64,000 nucleotides of DNA, from contig CAUYUJ010019359.1 of NCBI GenBank assembly GCA_963575745.1, forward strand, positions 729,093 through 793,092, in the 5' to 3' direction. Below the pieces are notes generated by a model, which was not told the DNA's origin, searched no databases, and saw only the letters and a program-made list of their open reading frames with translations. Positions 1-10,019 of the stretch are shown here, piece by piece (the first letter of the stretch is position 1; each line of letters starts with the position of its first letter). The position numbers and the translations under genes are program-made. Origin of the DNA: Prorocentrum cordatum. Its lineage: Eukaryota > Sar > Dinophyceae > Prorocentrales > Prorocentraceae.

Positions 1-646
1 TTGCGCAGATCGCAGCCCCCAGGGCACCGCGAGGTCTCGAGGTGCTCCGCGTGGGACCACCTCGGCCTCCAGGAGCCCACCAAGTGGCGACAGTTGCGCA
101 GAGTCGCAGCCCCAGGGCACGCGAGTCTCGAGTGATCGGCGTGGCCCCCTCCGCTGGGCTCCCAGGAGACCACGAAAGTGGCGACAGTTGCGCAGGTCGC
201 AGCCCCCAGGGCACCGCGAGGTCTCGAGGTGATCCGCGTGGGACCCACCTCCGCTGGGCCTCCCAGGAGCCCACGAAAGTGGCGACAGTTGCGCAGGACG
301 CAGCCCTCAGGGCACCGCGAGGTGTCGAGGTGATCCGCGTGGGACCCACCTCCGCTGGGCCTCCGGGGAGCCCACGAAAATGGCGACAGTTGCGCAGATC
401 GCAGCCTCCAGGGCACCGCGAGGTCTCGAGGTGATCCGCGTGGGACGTACCTCCGCTGGGCCTCCCAGGAGCCCACGAAAGTGGCGACAGTTGCGCAGAT
501 CGCAGCCCGACGGCTCGAGAGAAGAGGAGAAGGGAAAACAGGAAACAGGAGAGGAGGAGGGGAGGATGGGAGAGGAAGAGGAGGAGGACGGGGCGACCAC
601 ACTGCTCTATTCAAAACGAGTATCCAACCATAGGAGGGTTGGGAAA
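1..646 (+). repeat. Distal end of a ~100-bp tandem-repeat element (copy C)
   Basis: About five units of ~94-100 bp built around GCGACAGTTGCGCAGATCGC run from the window edge to ~510. A GGA-rich stretch (~515-585) follows, then a conserved terminus (about 590-646: ACCACACTGCTCTATTCAAA ... GAGGGTTGGGAAAAA). The same order (units, GGA-rich stretch, terminus) ends the right arm at 25900-26015, and occurs inverted at 21862-21960. The unit is also recognisably homologous to the ~100-bp unit of those arms. The element is truncated by the start of the window. Confidence 0.8.
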
Positions 647-732
647 AACAGTCGGGGGATGATGTTTCGATTATCTTTAAATATGTTCGGTCATTTTGTG
701 ATTACGCCTGTAGGAGGACGTGCACGACCTAA
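647..732 (+). mobile_element. Possible short remnant of the GTCGGGC-TIR MITE family
   Basis: The right end (about 703-732, GCCTGTAGGAGGACGTGCAC then GACCTAA) matches the right terminal inverted repeat of the MITEs at 31954-32150 and 51078-51236. The left end has only a weak match (CAGTCGGGGGATGATG). No clean target duplication is visible. It directly abuts the terminus of the tandem-repeat element. Confidence 0.35.
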
Positions 733-944
733 ATTTGGAGCTTCGAAACTTCATGTTTGGCGGTTGCCTTCTCCAGATCTGGTCTATCACAGCTGGATCG
801 TCTCAGAGGCTGTCACCCAGCTTGTTCGGTGCCGTGGGCTTCTTCAGAGCCCCGCAGACTTCCGATGTCCCCGCCGCCCCCATCACTCTTATCCGCGATT
901 GCGGGTACTACGTATGTACATATCTATGTGTCTAAAAATGATAT
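733..944. other. No recognisable feature
   Basis: Mixed sequence with no convincing reading frame and no repeat that I could match elsewhere in the window. Confidence 0.5.
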
Positions 945-1375
945 GTATATATATATATATAGATGTATATAAATGTGTGTGTGTATGAATGTGTATGCAT
1001 ATGTGCATGAGAGAGAGTGTGTGTGGGGGAGAGAGAGAGAGAGAGAGTGTGTGCGTGCTTGTGTGTATGCGTGTGGTGTGTGAGTGTGTGCGTGCCTGAG
1101 AGAGTGCGTGCGTGCGTGCGTGTGTGTGGGCGCCTATGTGTCGCTGTGTCGCTGCGTCTCTATGCCTCCGTGTCCCTCTGTCTCTGTGTCTTTGTGTCTC
1201 TGTGTTTCTGTCTTTACGTTTCGGTGTCTATGTGTAGTTGCACATGCGTATACATATTGCGATGAAGGCCTTACGGCCGGTGCCGCCGACCCTGAAAGGA
1301 GGAGACGGCGACGATGACGAAGACAGTGGCGGCGGCGGTGACGACGACGACGACGCTGACATGGGCCAGAGTCCT
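945..1375. repeat. Microsatellite cluster: (TA)n, (TG)n/(GA)n, CTCTGTG, (GAC)n
   Basis: Consecutive simple repeats: TATA at ~946-965, TG/TGCG and GAGA runs to ~1135, a TGTGTCTCTG-like run to ~1235, and GACGACGA-type triplets at ~1305-1360. Open frames here only translate repeats. Confidence 0.85.
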
Positions 1376-1950
1376 CAGGGATGCTTCTTGGGATCTCTTC
1401 GGAAGGCTCTAGGGGGCCTCTGGAGAAGAGTCCTGGGGCCTCTTGGGAGCCGCTTGGGGGCCTCTTGGGAACCTCTTGGGGGCATCTTCGGACTTCTAAT
1501 GACCTCCTGTGGACCTCTTGGGGCCTCTTGGGAACCTCTTGGGGCCTCCTGGGAGCCTCTCGGGACAGAGGGCTCGAAATGTCCGTTCGGGTCCCCATGT
1601 CTGGGCACACTCTTGGAGCCGCCTTGGGGTGGGGGCCGCTTGGGCCGCCTTGGAGGCGTTTTGGAATGCCTTGGGGTCCTCGTGGGCTGTGTTCGGGTCC
1701 TCTCGGAGGCCTCTTTCCTGGGCCGTCTTGGGGCGCTATTTTGGGGGCCTCTTGCGCCGCCTTGGAGCGGCGGGGAGTGGCCCATTGGGGCCCTCTAGGG
1801 AGTGCTTTTGGGGGCGTCCTGGAGGCCTCCTTGGCAGTCTGGAGGGCGCGAAGGCGTTTTGGACCGATCTTCTGGCGATTGGGGACCCTCTCGAACACTA
1901 TCGGGGGCCTCTCGGGGCACTCTTGGCCTGTCCTGGTGTTCCTTTCTGAG
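1376..1950. repeat. Degenerate 11-bp-period array (CCTCTTGGGGG type)
   Basis: Repeated CCTCTTGGG/GCCTCCTGGG units spaced 10-11 bp with local degeneration. This is the same family as the arrays near 35.2, 35.8, 37.6-39.7, 45.9, 56.0 and 58.8 kb. Confidence 0.75.
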
Positions 1951-2560
1951 GCCTCATGCCCCCCCCCGGGGCCCGCCCTGGGACCCCGGCACCCACCCCC
2001 AGGACCCCCCATGGGACCCCCCCCGTATCCACCCCCCCGACGGGTGAGGGATCAGAGAGAAATGGCTCCCCTTCGACTCGATCACGACACTGCTAGAACT
2101 TTGTCTCGCTGACAAGCTCGTGGAGGCGGATGCAGGGAAAGGGGACGACGGAGACGACGACTGACGGAGACGACGACTCGAGCAGACAAGCCCCCCTCAC
2201 ACGCCGACAGGGTCGACGGATTTGCGCACCGTTGCAGATGTGTCTATGCACAAAGATCTATGTACTTATACATTAAAAAAGGAGCACCTGTATACGTTAC
2301 GTGTACTAGTATGTTGCCTTCCGCTCTGACGCGCGGTATGCGATCCGATTGTTTTAACCGCAGCCATGCAGTACGTTTTATTAAGGTGCAGTGCGGGTCT
2401 CGCCTGTCCGCTTGTCCGCCGGGGTCCGTCGAGGCGGTCTTCGCTGCGAAGGGCCGAGGCGCCCGGCGGCCAGAGGTGCAGGCCGGACCTTGCCGCCCAC
2501 GGAGGGCAAGAGCCCGTTACATGTCTGCTTCAGCATGTATTTTTTGAAATCCCCCGCGAG
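1951..2560. other. No recognisable gene
   Basis: A C-rich run (1959-2040) is followed by unremarkable sequence. Short open frames have no recognisable protein features. Confidence 0.5.
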
Positions 2561-3095
2561 GCGGGAGTTAGAAGGGGGAGGGGGGAGGAGTGGGGAAGGT
2601 GGAGGAGGGGGGGGGGAGCAGGATGGCGCCGAGGAAGAGGAGAGTGAGGAGGAGGAGGAGGAGGAGAGAGGATGCGGTGGAGCAGCAGGAGGGGGAGGAG
2701 GAGGAGGAGGACGTGGAGGATGAGGAGGAGGGAGGGAGAGGAGGAGGAGGGAGGAGGGGGGGAGGAGAGGAGGAGGAGAGGATGCGTGGAGGAGGAGGAG
2801 GAGGGGAGGAGGAGGAGGAGGAGGAGGAGGAGAGGAGGGGGGAAGGGGGAGATAGGAGGAGCAGGAGGAGCATCAGGATAGCAGCAGGAGCAGCGCGTGG
2901 CAAGCAGAGCATCAGGGCAGTCAGGAGCAGCAGCGCAGCAGGAGCAGCAGGAGCAGCAGGTGGGGGAGGAGGAGGAGGAGGAAGGAGGAGAGAGGAGGAG
3001 GAGGCGAAGGGGGAGGCGGAGGAGGAGGAGGAGGGAGGGAGGAGGAGGCGAGGGGGGAGGAGGAGGGAGAGCAGGGCCCAGGATGAGGATGGGGG
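2561..3095. repeat. Purine-rich GGA/GAG tract
   Basis: About 530 bp of near-continuous GGA, GAG and AGC triplets with few pyrimidines on this strand. It yields long poly-Glu/Arg/Gly and, on the other strand, poly-Ser/Pro frames that are not credible proteins. Confidence 0.9.
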
Positions 3096-3204
3096 GGAAG
3101 GAGCCCGCAAGCCAAGCCGAGCCTGCCGAGCTCGGGGCACCGTCGCGCCGCCCGCAGGGGGGGATCGGCAGCGCACGGGGTGACGAGGACGCCGTCTCGA
3201 GGAA

Positions 3205-3428
3205 GAGACGATGACGACGCCGACGACGACGATGGCGACGACGACGAAGAAGACGAGGACGACGACGTGCACCCTCCTCCCTCTGCACTCCTTCTCCCCC
3301 TCTTCTTTCCTGTTCCTCCTGCTCCTGCTCCTCCTCCTCCTCCTCCTCCTCCTCCTCCTCCTCCTCCTCCTCCTCCTCCTCCTCCTCCTCCTCCTCCTCC
3401 TCCTCCTCCTCCTCCTCCTCTTCCTCCT
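3205..3428. repeat. (GAC)n then long (CTC)n pyrimidine tract abutting an SL relic
   Basis: GACGACGA-type triplets at 3205-3270 are followed by an almost perfect (CTC)n tract from ~3313 to 3428. The tract ends directly at the degraded SL copy. On the coding strand of the downstream gene it forms a ~115-nt polypyrimidine tract just upstream of the SL position. Confidence 0.9.
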
Positions 3429-3449
3429 TCCGTAGCCATTTGGCTCATG
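3429..3449 (+). promoter_or_regulatory. Degraded spliced-leader relic
   Basis: The sequence matches the dinoflagellate SL core (CCGTAGCCATTTTGGCTC) with one T missing from the TTTT run and the final CAAG read as CATG. It is followed by GC, not a GT donor, so it is a relic in a re-integrated mRNA and not an SL-RNA gene. The CATG change creates an upstream ATG and removes the terminal AG. Confidence 0.8.
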
Positions 3450-3538
3450 CTGTTCAAGTCGGGCCGTCGCTCATGTCGTGCCGCCGCCGGGCTGCCGCGC
3501 GCCGGTGCACGTGACCTTCGGGGTACCCATCTTGTTCT

Positions 3539-4720
3539 ATGTCTACGGGATGCCGACGCGGCGCCGCCTCGGCTCGGCAGGCGGCGGACAGGTTGGTCGC
3601 GAGGCTCGTCCGCGAGCTCGCTGACGCCAAAGCCGTCAATTTCAGGTTGCAGCAGGAGCTCACTGGCAGTGCGGTGGGTTGCGCGGCCGATTTCGCCGAG
3701 GTGGCGCGCCGCGAGGCCATCGCCAGGCCCGCCCTGCTGGCCAGGGTTCGTGGCACTCGCGAACCTGGCGCCCGCCGCTTGAAGCGGAACGTCGCGCGGC
3801 ATGCCGACGAGTGTCCCGACAAGTCCGCCCCAGTGGCGGAGTGGCGGAGCGCGCAGAAGGGGCCTCGCCTCGGCGGTGCAGTCGGCGACACCGTGGAGCA
3901 GGAGGTCAAGGCGATCCCAGCGGTACGGCAACTGCTGCTGGGCGCTGTCGGTGTGCTGCCCCGTCGCCTCCCCCACGGCCTCGTGTGGCGGGCGGCGCCC
4001 TTGGAGACTTTCTTGGCCTTCGAGGCGGGGAAGCAGTGCATCGAGTTGGACGCGGGCGCGGCGGCCTTCGCCCCTGCCGCGGCTCCCTGTGTCGATGCGC
4101 GCGCTGGTGCTGGCGGCCCGCGTGGCGTGGGCTGTCGATGCACGTGCGGGACCGTGGCTTTCTCGAGCGTGCCGGTCGGAGCGCGCCCAGTGCGCGGTTG
4201 CCACCGGGAGGCGGCTGCGCCGCCATCGGAGTGCGACAGCGCCGCGGGCACCGTTTTCTTCTCCTCCGGCGAGGAGTCGGAGGTCGACGAGTGCCCTGGC
4301 GACCAGCTCGTCCTCGAGGAGTGCGGGTCGGCCGAGGCCACCAGCGAGGGCTTCAACCTCGAGGTGACCGTTCCGGTGGCGGCCGTGTTGCCGACGGACG
4401 GCGACCAGATGAGCGTCGATCGGGTCGGGGAGCCCATCGCCGAGCTCGGCGCGGCGTCGGAGGTCGACGTCGAGGACTTCCTCTCAGAGACGCTCGCGGC
4501 CTCGGATCCCGTGGCAGGCGTGCACATGGGGGTGGTGGTGTGCGAGCTCGAGCACTTCGGTTTGGACATCGAGCTCGTCGCCGCTTACCTCGCCTCGCCG
4601 CGATTCGCCGAGGTCTTCTACGTGGAGGGCGAGAGCCTCTTCCGCGTGGACGGGGCGGACGCGCCTTCGGCGCCGGCCGTGCGGCCGTCGGGCGCGCGCG
4701 CGGGCGAGCGAGGGCCGTAG
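3539..4720 (+). CDS. Hypothetical protein, SL-headed intronless retrogene (393 aa)
   Basis: This is an uninterrupted 393-codon frame beginning 89 nt after the SL relic. The ATG at 3539 is chosen because it opens the long frame and because the paralogue at 6094 also starts MS(T/A). A short upstream frame (ATG at 3473, stop near 3514) lies in the leader. I recognise no named domain. Residues ~10-75 are Arg/Ala-rich and helical, with a segment (SAVGCAADFAEVA then PALLARV) that aligns with AVGC ... EVA ... PALLA in the 6094 paralogue. The middle is acidic and Ser-rich (~245-340). The last ~50 residues (about 345-380, FGLDIELVAAYLASPRF then VFYVEGESLFRV) could form a small helix-hairpin domain. 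Absence of introns, the SL relic and the flanking TCC tract all point to mRNA retroposition. Function unknown. Confidence 0.65.
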   Translation: MSTGCRRGAASARQAADRLVARLVRELADAKAVNFRLQQELTGSAVGCAADFAEVARREAIARPALLARVRGTREPGARRLKRNVARHADECPDKSAPVAEWRSAQKGPRLGGAVGDTVEQEVKAIPAVRQLLLGAVGVLPRRLPHGLVWRAAPLETFLAFEAGKQCIELDAGAAAFAPAAAPCVDARAGAGGPRGVGCRCTCGTVAFSSVPVGARPVRGCHREAAAPPSECDSAAGTVFFSSGEESEVDECPGDQLVLEECGSAEATSEGFNLEVTVPVAAVLPTDGDQMSVDRVGEPIAELGAASEVDVEDFLSETLAASDPVAGVHMGVVVCELEHFGLDIELVAAYLASPRFAEVFYVEGESLFRVDGADAPSAPAVRPSGARAGERGP

Positions 4721-5288
4721 GCCCTGCGGGCCCGCCTCGGAATTCTGGCGCGCGGTGCCCCCTGGCGTGGGTTTGGGGGGGCCGCCGCCTGGGATCGGGC
4801 TCGCACTCGGGGTGCGAACCCGTGTCCCCGTCGGGGGTGGGCGGCCGCTGGCGGCTGACGTGGTGCCCGCTTTCGCCCCCGCGGGGGTGGCTTCTGGCCG
4901 CCGGGACTGCCTTCTCGGTAGTCCAGGCTGGGTCGGATGCTTGTCTGGGCTTCCCCGTCCTGGGGCCCCCCCCTCGTCGCCTCGGCGGGTCGGCCTCGCG
5001 CGAGCGCGCGGTGGCGAGGGGCTCTTCTCTCGAACTTCTGGCGGCCCTGGCCGTCGTCTTCGCTTCCGTCGACGGCGGTCAGGGCTTCCTTTGAAGCTGC
5101 GCCCACCCATGCTCCTCCTCGTCCTCCTCCTCCACAGCTTATCAATATGAGTACTACTCTCCCTCTTCCCCTGATGACGGTTTGAAAGTGGCCGCCCCCC
5201 CCCCCCGCGTATTGTTTTGTTACACACAGGTTTCCCCGGAGTTGGGTGTTCGCCTGCATGTTTTTGTCACAATGCTGCTCTCGCTGAG
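4721..5288. other. Probable 3' UTR of the 3539 gene and flank
   Basis: No coding feature. A short TCC-type run at ~5110-5138 echoes the tract upstream of the SL relic and could be the other side of an insertion into a TCC repeat, but no unique target duplication can be proved in simple sequence. A 13-nt C run lies at ~5193-5206. Confidence 0.4.
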
Positions 5289-5465
5289 GCGCCGGCCTCA
5301 TTTTCGGGCCCCGCTCGTTCCGAATCGTGTTCCCGCTGCAGCGCTGGCCTCATTTCCGTGCTTCCGCTCGTTCCGAATCGTGCTCCCGCTGCAGCGTTGG
5401 CCTCATTTCCGCGCTTCCGCTCGTTTCGACTCGTGCTCCCGCTCCAGCGCTGGCGTCATTTCCCG
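5289..5465. repeat. 53-bp tandem repeat, ~3.3 copies
   Basis: GCTCGTTCCGAATCGTG recurs at 5313, 5366 and (as GCTCGTTTCGACTCGTG) 5419, giving an exact 53-bp period. Palindrome-like CATGCCA/TGGCATG words follow to ~5550. Confidence 0.9.
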
Positions 5466-5689
5466 TGCCATGCCACGGCATGCAATGCAATGCTAGGTTG
5501 ATACTGCGTTTTGCAGTGCTCTTCTACGCCATGCCACGCCGTGCTTTACAATGCATCGCGTACCCTTTCGGGACCAGTGCCCTGCTCGACATCCGACTGA
5601 GCGAGTAGAGAGGGGATCTGCGCCATGGTAAGGGATGGGAGGGAGGGTAGGATGTCAGATGTGACGCGAGCGCACCTAGCTTGCCCTCC

Positions 5690-6008
5690 TCCCCCTCCTC
5701 CCCCTCCTTTTCCTCCTCCTCCTCATCCTCCTCCTTTTCCTCCACCACCTCCTCCCCCTCCTCCTCCCTTTTCTCTCCCCCTCCTCCTCCTCCTCCTCCT
5801 CTCCTCCTCCTCCTCCTCCTCCTCCTCCTCCTCCTCCTCCTCCTCCTCCTCCTCCTCCTCCTCCTCCTCCTCCTCCTCCTCCTCCTCCTCCTCCTCCTCC
5901 TCCTCCTCCTCCTCCTCCTCCTCCTCCTATGCCGCTCCTCCTCCTCCTCCTCATCCTATGCCTCCTCCTCCTCCTCCTCCTCCTCCTCCTCCTCCTCCTC
6001 CTCCCCCC
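5690..6008. repeat. Long (TCC)n tract abutting a perfect SL relic
   Basis: About 320 nt of nearly pure TCC triplets, with a perfect run of ~40 units in 5803-5928. It ends in CCCCCCTC directly before the SL copy at 6009. As at 3.4 kb, the gene's coding strand is pyrimidine-rich here. Confidence 0.95.
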
Positions 6009-6030
6009 TCCGTAGCCATTTTGGCTCAAG
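6009..6030 (+). promoter_or_regulatory. Perfect spliced-leader relic
   Basis: All 22 nt match the dinoflagellate SL (T, then CCGTAGCCATTTTGGCTC, then AAG). The next bases are TGAGCC, so there is no GT donor of an SL-RNA gene. Its terminal AG, preceded by a huge polypyrimidine tract, could itself serve as a trans-splice acceptor. Confidence 0.95.
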
Positions 6031-6093
6031 TGAGCCCGCGCTTCGGGGGGCCCTCGCAGCGCGCCGCGCGGGCGCGTGGCGCGCCAGAGGCCG

Positions 6094-7391
6094 ATGTCCG
6101 CCAGTGCTGGTGGCAGCAAGCCGTGGGCGGCGGCTTCTGCCCGGTCGCTGGCCCGGCGCCTGCGGCGAGAGCGGCATGCACAGCGGGGTTGGTCTCGTGC
6201 GGCCGCGCTGTCACGCCGCACGAAGGCGCTCAGGGCCTCGCTCGACGTCCACTGGCGCCTTGGTGACGCCGTCGGCTGCTACCTCCCCACGCTCGGCGAG
6301 GAAGTGGCGGCCGCGCGGCTGATCGGTTGCGACCCTGCCCTCCTCGCCAAGGCGGACGCGGCGCTGGCGGAGGGCAACTCCGCACGCCACGCGCCGCCGC
6401 CTGGCGCGGCGAGGGGGCTTCTTAAGACGCCTGACGGGCTGGTGGCTGGGGCGCTCGAGCGCCTGCTGGAGGGCGCTACGCCGCCCCTCCGCCGCGACGC
6501 CGAGCCGTTAGTCCCAGTCGTGCGAGCTCGGCGTGGAGCAGGTCGTGTGCAATCCCAGCGTCGTCCCGCCTGTGCAGAGCCACTCCCGCGTCGTGGTGGA
6601 CGTGGGAGCCCCTTCGCGATGCGGATGGTGCGGACGACGCCTCTGTGTCAGAGCACTCGCAGTTGGTGGGCAACCTCGGCATGTCGGCTGAGGATGTGGT
6701 GGACCCACTCGTCGTGTGCAGTGCCAAGCCGCTGGAGGAGGTTCGGGAAGATCCCGTTGTGCAGGCCTCCAGCGAAGTCAGCAGAGTGGCCTCTCCTGGA
6801 GGTGATGAGCACAGCAATGGTGTCCAAGGTGGTGGTGACCTTGGTGTGGTGCTCTCCGACGGCGAGCCTGCTGACGACCCTAGCGGAGGTCCTCATGATA
6901 GTGATTGCGTTGCCCTCGGCTCCGAGGGCGAGCCTGCTGATGAGCGGGGCGGACATGGTGTTGAAGATGGTGTGGCCCTCGGACATGGTTGTGGTGATGC
7001 TGATGGTGCTGTCATTCCGATCGCGCTCTTGCAGTTCCTGGTTCAGCAGCAGGACGCTGGCGCCGTGGTCCACGAGGGCGACCTCATCGCGTGGCAAATC
7101 GAGGACAGCATCCGGTCCGAGGCCCACCTCATGGAGTGCGAGACGGAGGTCCAGGAGGCCATCGACAAGATGATCGACCAGGGCCTCGTCTCCGTCATGA
7201 GGCCGTCGCTCGGCCCGTCGCGCGCGCGCCGCCTGCTCGCTGCTAGCCGCCCTGCGGTCGCGCGGTCGTGGCCGAGCTCGGGGCATCCTGGGGGCGGCGT
7301 AAGTGGCGGATCCTCGCGTGGTCTCAAGCGCCACCCCCCAGGAGCCCCAAAAAGCGGCGCCGAGGGCGGCGGAAGTGGCGGATCCTCGTGA
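6094..7391 (+). pseudogene. Frameshifted SL-headed retrogene, paralogue of 3539-4720
   Basis: The first ATG after the SL relic is at 6094 (MSASAGGSKP). Protein-like sequence runs in that frame to ~6520, switches to a second frame (~6523-6615, CELGVEQVVCNPSV and so on) and then to a third (6618-7391), which is acidic and well formed to a TGA. Two frameshifts, or assembly errors, therefore break one ~430-codon gene. The N-terminal part shares an AVGC ... EVA ... PALLA block with the 3539 gene. The last part (about 7051-7200: GDLIAWQIEDS, then SEAHLMECETEVQEAIDKMI) reads like a small winged-helix domain and distantly recalls the C-terminal winged helix of MCM6; that is a weak inference. The frame ends in GGSGGSS, within a short duplicated GGCGGATCCTCG segment. 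Confidence 0.65.
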
Positions 7392-7440
7392 GGTCCGAGC
7401 GCCACCCCGTAGGCGCCGCCCTTCTTTTTGGTGCCGTGCA

Positions 7441-8225
7441 CTTTCCCTTCGGGTCCTTCCATTCCATTCCTTTCCTTTCCATTCCATTCCATTCCATTCC
7501 ATTCCATTCAATTCCTCCTCCTCCTCCTTCTCCTCCTCCGCCTCTCCCTCCCTCCCTCCCTCCCTCCCTCCCTCCTCTTCCTCCTCCTCCTCCTCAGCCT
7601 CCTCCATCCTCCTCCTCCTCCTCCTCCTCCTCCTCCTCCTCCTCCTCCTCCTCCTTCCCCGCCCCTCCTCCTTATCTTCCTTCACCTCCATCTCACCCTC
7701 CTTTTCTTGATCCCCCTCCTCCTCCTCCTCCTCCTCCTCCTCCTCCTCCTCCCCGTCCCCTTCCTCCTCCTCTTTCTCCTCATCATCATCAGCACCATCA
7801 TCATCATCAGCAGCAGCATCATCATTCTCTCCTCCTCCTCAGAATCCCCTGGTTCCTCCATCTCCGCTCCTCCTCATCCGTATTATCAGCAGCAGCCTCA
7901 ATATCATCAGCATCAGCATCAACATCATGATCATCAGCATCATCGGCAGCATCGACGGCATCATCATCGCCCTATCATCAGCATAACCTTCATCATCAGC
8001 AACAGCATCAGCATCATCGTCATCGTCGTCAGCATCAACGGCGTCAACAACATCGGCATCATCATCACCACCATCAGCATCATCATCATCAACATCAGCA
8101 TCAGTTGCATCAGTATCAGCAGAATCATCATCAGCATCATCTTCACCATCAGCATCATCAGCATCATGATCAGCATCATCATCATCATAATCATCATAAA
8201 CATCATCGTCGTCCCCCTTTCATCC
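7441..8225. repeat. (ATTCC)n, then TCC tracts, then (CAT)n/(CAG) triplets
   Basis: TTCCATTCCATTCC pentamers at ~7457-7510 are followed by TCC-rich sequence to ~7775 and CATCATCAG-type triplets to ~8215. TCC repeats thus lie on both sides of the 6009-7391 retrogene. Confidence 0.9.
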
Positions 8226-8387
8226 TCCTCCTCCCCCTCCTCCTCCTCCGCCGCCATTCCCTTTCCTTGTACAGAGCTTCTCCCTGTCGCACCCCGAGGC
8301 CAGTTTTTAGGGCGGGTCGGGCGTTTCGCTTTAGATGTCCTCACCAGTTATGACTCTGAAGCTTCAAAATTCACCACCGGTTCATAG

Positions 8388-8440
8388 ATGGAGGGCGGGT
8401 CGTTTTCAAAATGTGGTTTTCGCTTTTGCGTCGCGCACGT
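8388..8440. repeat. Dispersed GGGCGGGT-TTTTCAAAATG motif
   Basis: GGGCGGGTCGTTTTCAAAAT followed by a GCGCACG-type end recurs at ~10023-10070 and ~10089-10140. These are short dispersed copies that lie on either side of the 78-bp satellite. Confidence 0.6.
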
Positions 8441-8524
8441 TCGTTGTCAAATTAGCCTGGCGAAAGACCCAACCATATGCAGTTGTGAATGCCGCAAATA
8501 TGAATATCGTTTTCGGTGGCGCTA

Positions 8525-9645
8525 CCTCTGGGTATGGGGAGACGCATGCGAACACCCCCACGGGGGCCTTCGGTGGAGCTCCTTATGGGGCCACGAAGCG
8601 CTGCCCTGGGTGGGGGAACCGTATGCGCCCACCCCCACTGGGGCCTTCGGTGGAGCTCCCCACGAAACGCTGCCCTGGGTGGGGGAACCGCATGCGGGCT
8701 CCCCCACTGGGACCTTCTGTGGAGCTCTCTACGGGGCCACGAAACGCTGCCCTGGGTGAGGGAACCGCATGCGCCCACCCCCACTGGGGCCTTCGGTGGA
8801 GCTCCCTATGGGGCCACGAAACGCTGCCCTCGGCTGGGGAACCGCATGCGCCCACCCCCACTGGGGCCTTCGGTGGAGTTCCCTATGGGGCCACGAAGCG
8901 CTGCCCTGGGTGGGGAACCGCATGCGCAGCCCACCCCCACTGGGGCATTCGTGGAGCTCCTAAGTGGGGCCACGAAGCGCTGCCCTGGGGATGGAACCGC
9001 ATGTGGCGCCCACCCCTGCTGGGGCCTTCGTGGAGCTCGCCCCAATGGGCCACGAAACGCGCTGCCCTGGGTGGGCGGAAACCGCCTGCCGCCACCCCCA
9101 CTGGGGCCGCTTCGGTGGAGTTCCCTATGGGGCCACAAAACGCTGCCTGGGCCCTGAGGGGGGGAACCGCATGCGTTCCCATCCCCCAAGAAAAACACTG
9201 GAGCCTTCGGAGGAGCTTCCTGGGGGGCCCCGAAACGCTGCCCTGTGTGGGGGAACCGCCTGCGCCCAAAAAACCCCCCCACTGGGGCCTAATTCGGTGG
9301 AGCTCCCCTATAGGGGCCACGAAGCGCTGCCCTGTGTGAGGGAACCCGTGCGCCCACCCCCATACTGGAGCCTCGATGGAGCTCCCCTAATGGGCAATAC
9401 GAAACGCTGGCTGGCTCCCAGTGGAGGAAACCGCATGCGCTTCCCCCCACTGGGGCCTTCGGTAGAGCACCCATGGGGCCTACGAACCTGCCCTGTGTGA
9501 GGGAAACGCCAATGCCGGTACCCACCCCCAACTGGGCCTTCGGTGGAGCTACCCTATGGGGACACGGAACGCTGTCCAGGGTGGGGAGACCGCATGCGAA
9601 TACTGCCCTAGCTGGGACCTTTCGGTGGAGCTCCCCATGTGCCGC
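8525..9645. repeat. 78-bp satellite array, ~14 copies
   Basis: The unit contains GGAACCGCATGCGCCCACCC, ACTGGGGCCTTCGGTGGAGC and GGCCACGAAACGCTGCCCTG. Spacing is ~78 bp, with growing indels toward the right end. Because 78 is a multiple of 3 several frames stay open, but they code repetitive peptides with no independent support. Confidence 0.95.
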
Positions 9646-9654
9646 CACGTAGCT

Positions 9655-9740
9655 TTGAAATGATGATGATGAATGATGATGATATGATGATGAGATGACG
9701 ATGACGATGACGATGAACGACGACGACGACGAAGACGCTT

Positions 9741-9815
<75 letters not shown>

Positions 9816-9836
9816 GTGATGGTGATGGTGATGATT

Positions 9837-9901
<65 letters not shown>

Positions 9902-9905
9902 GGTG
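9655..9905. repeat. (GAT)n microsatellite
   Basis: Near-pure GAT triplets from ~9735 to 9895, with imperfect copies before that. Confidence 0.95.
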
Positions 9906-10019
9906 GGAGGGGGGAGGACGGGGAGGAGGGCGGGAAGGAAGGAACGCGGGGCGCCGTCTCTGCAACACGTGGACCCAACACCACAGGATGGTTGGGAACA
10001 ATTTCAAGAGTTTCACAGA

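Noticed and set aside
2921-4204. 427-codon minus-strand frame across the (CTC)n tract
   Set aside because: Poly-Gly/Ser from the triplet repeat joined to an antisense shadow of the 3539 gene.
3679-5094. 471-codon frame overlapping the 3539 gene
   Set aside because: Arg/Gly-rich shadow frame. The 3539 frame has balanced composition, acidic segments and similarity to the 6094 paralogue.
6009-6030. SL-RNA gene (the donor of the spliced leader) at any of the SL copies
   Set aside because: SL-RNA genes continue with a GT donor and an Sm-type site. The perfect copies continue TGAG, GCCT and TTCC, and each leads into coding sequence.
7441-7510. Contaminating human satellite (ATTCC)n
   Set aside because: Only ~70 bp, grading directly into TCC repeats like those elsewhere in the window.
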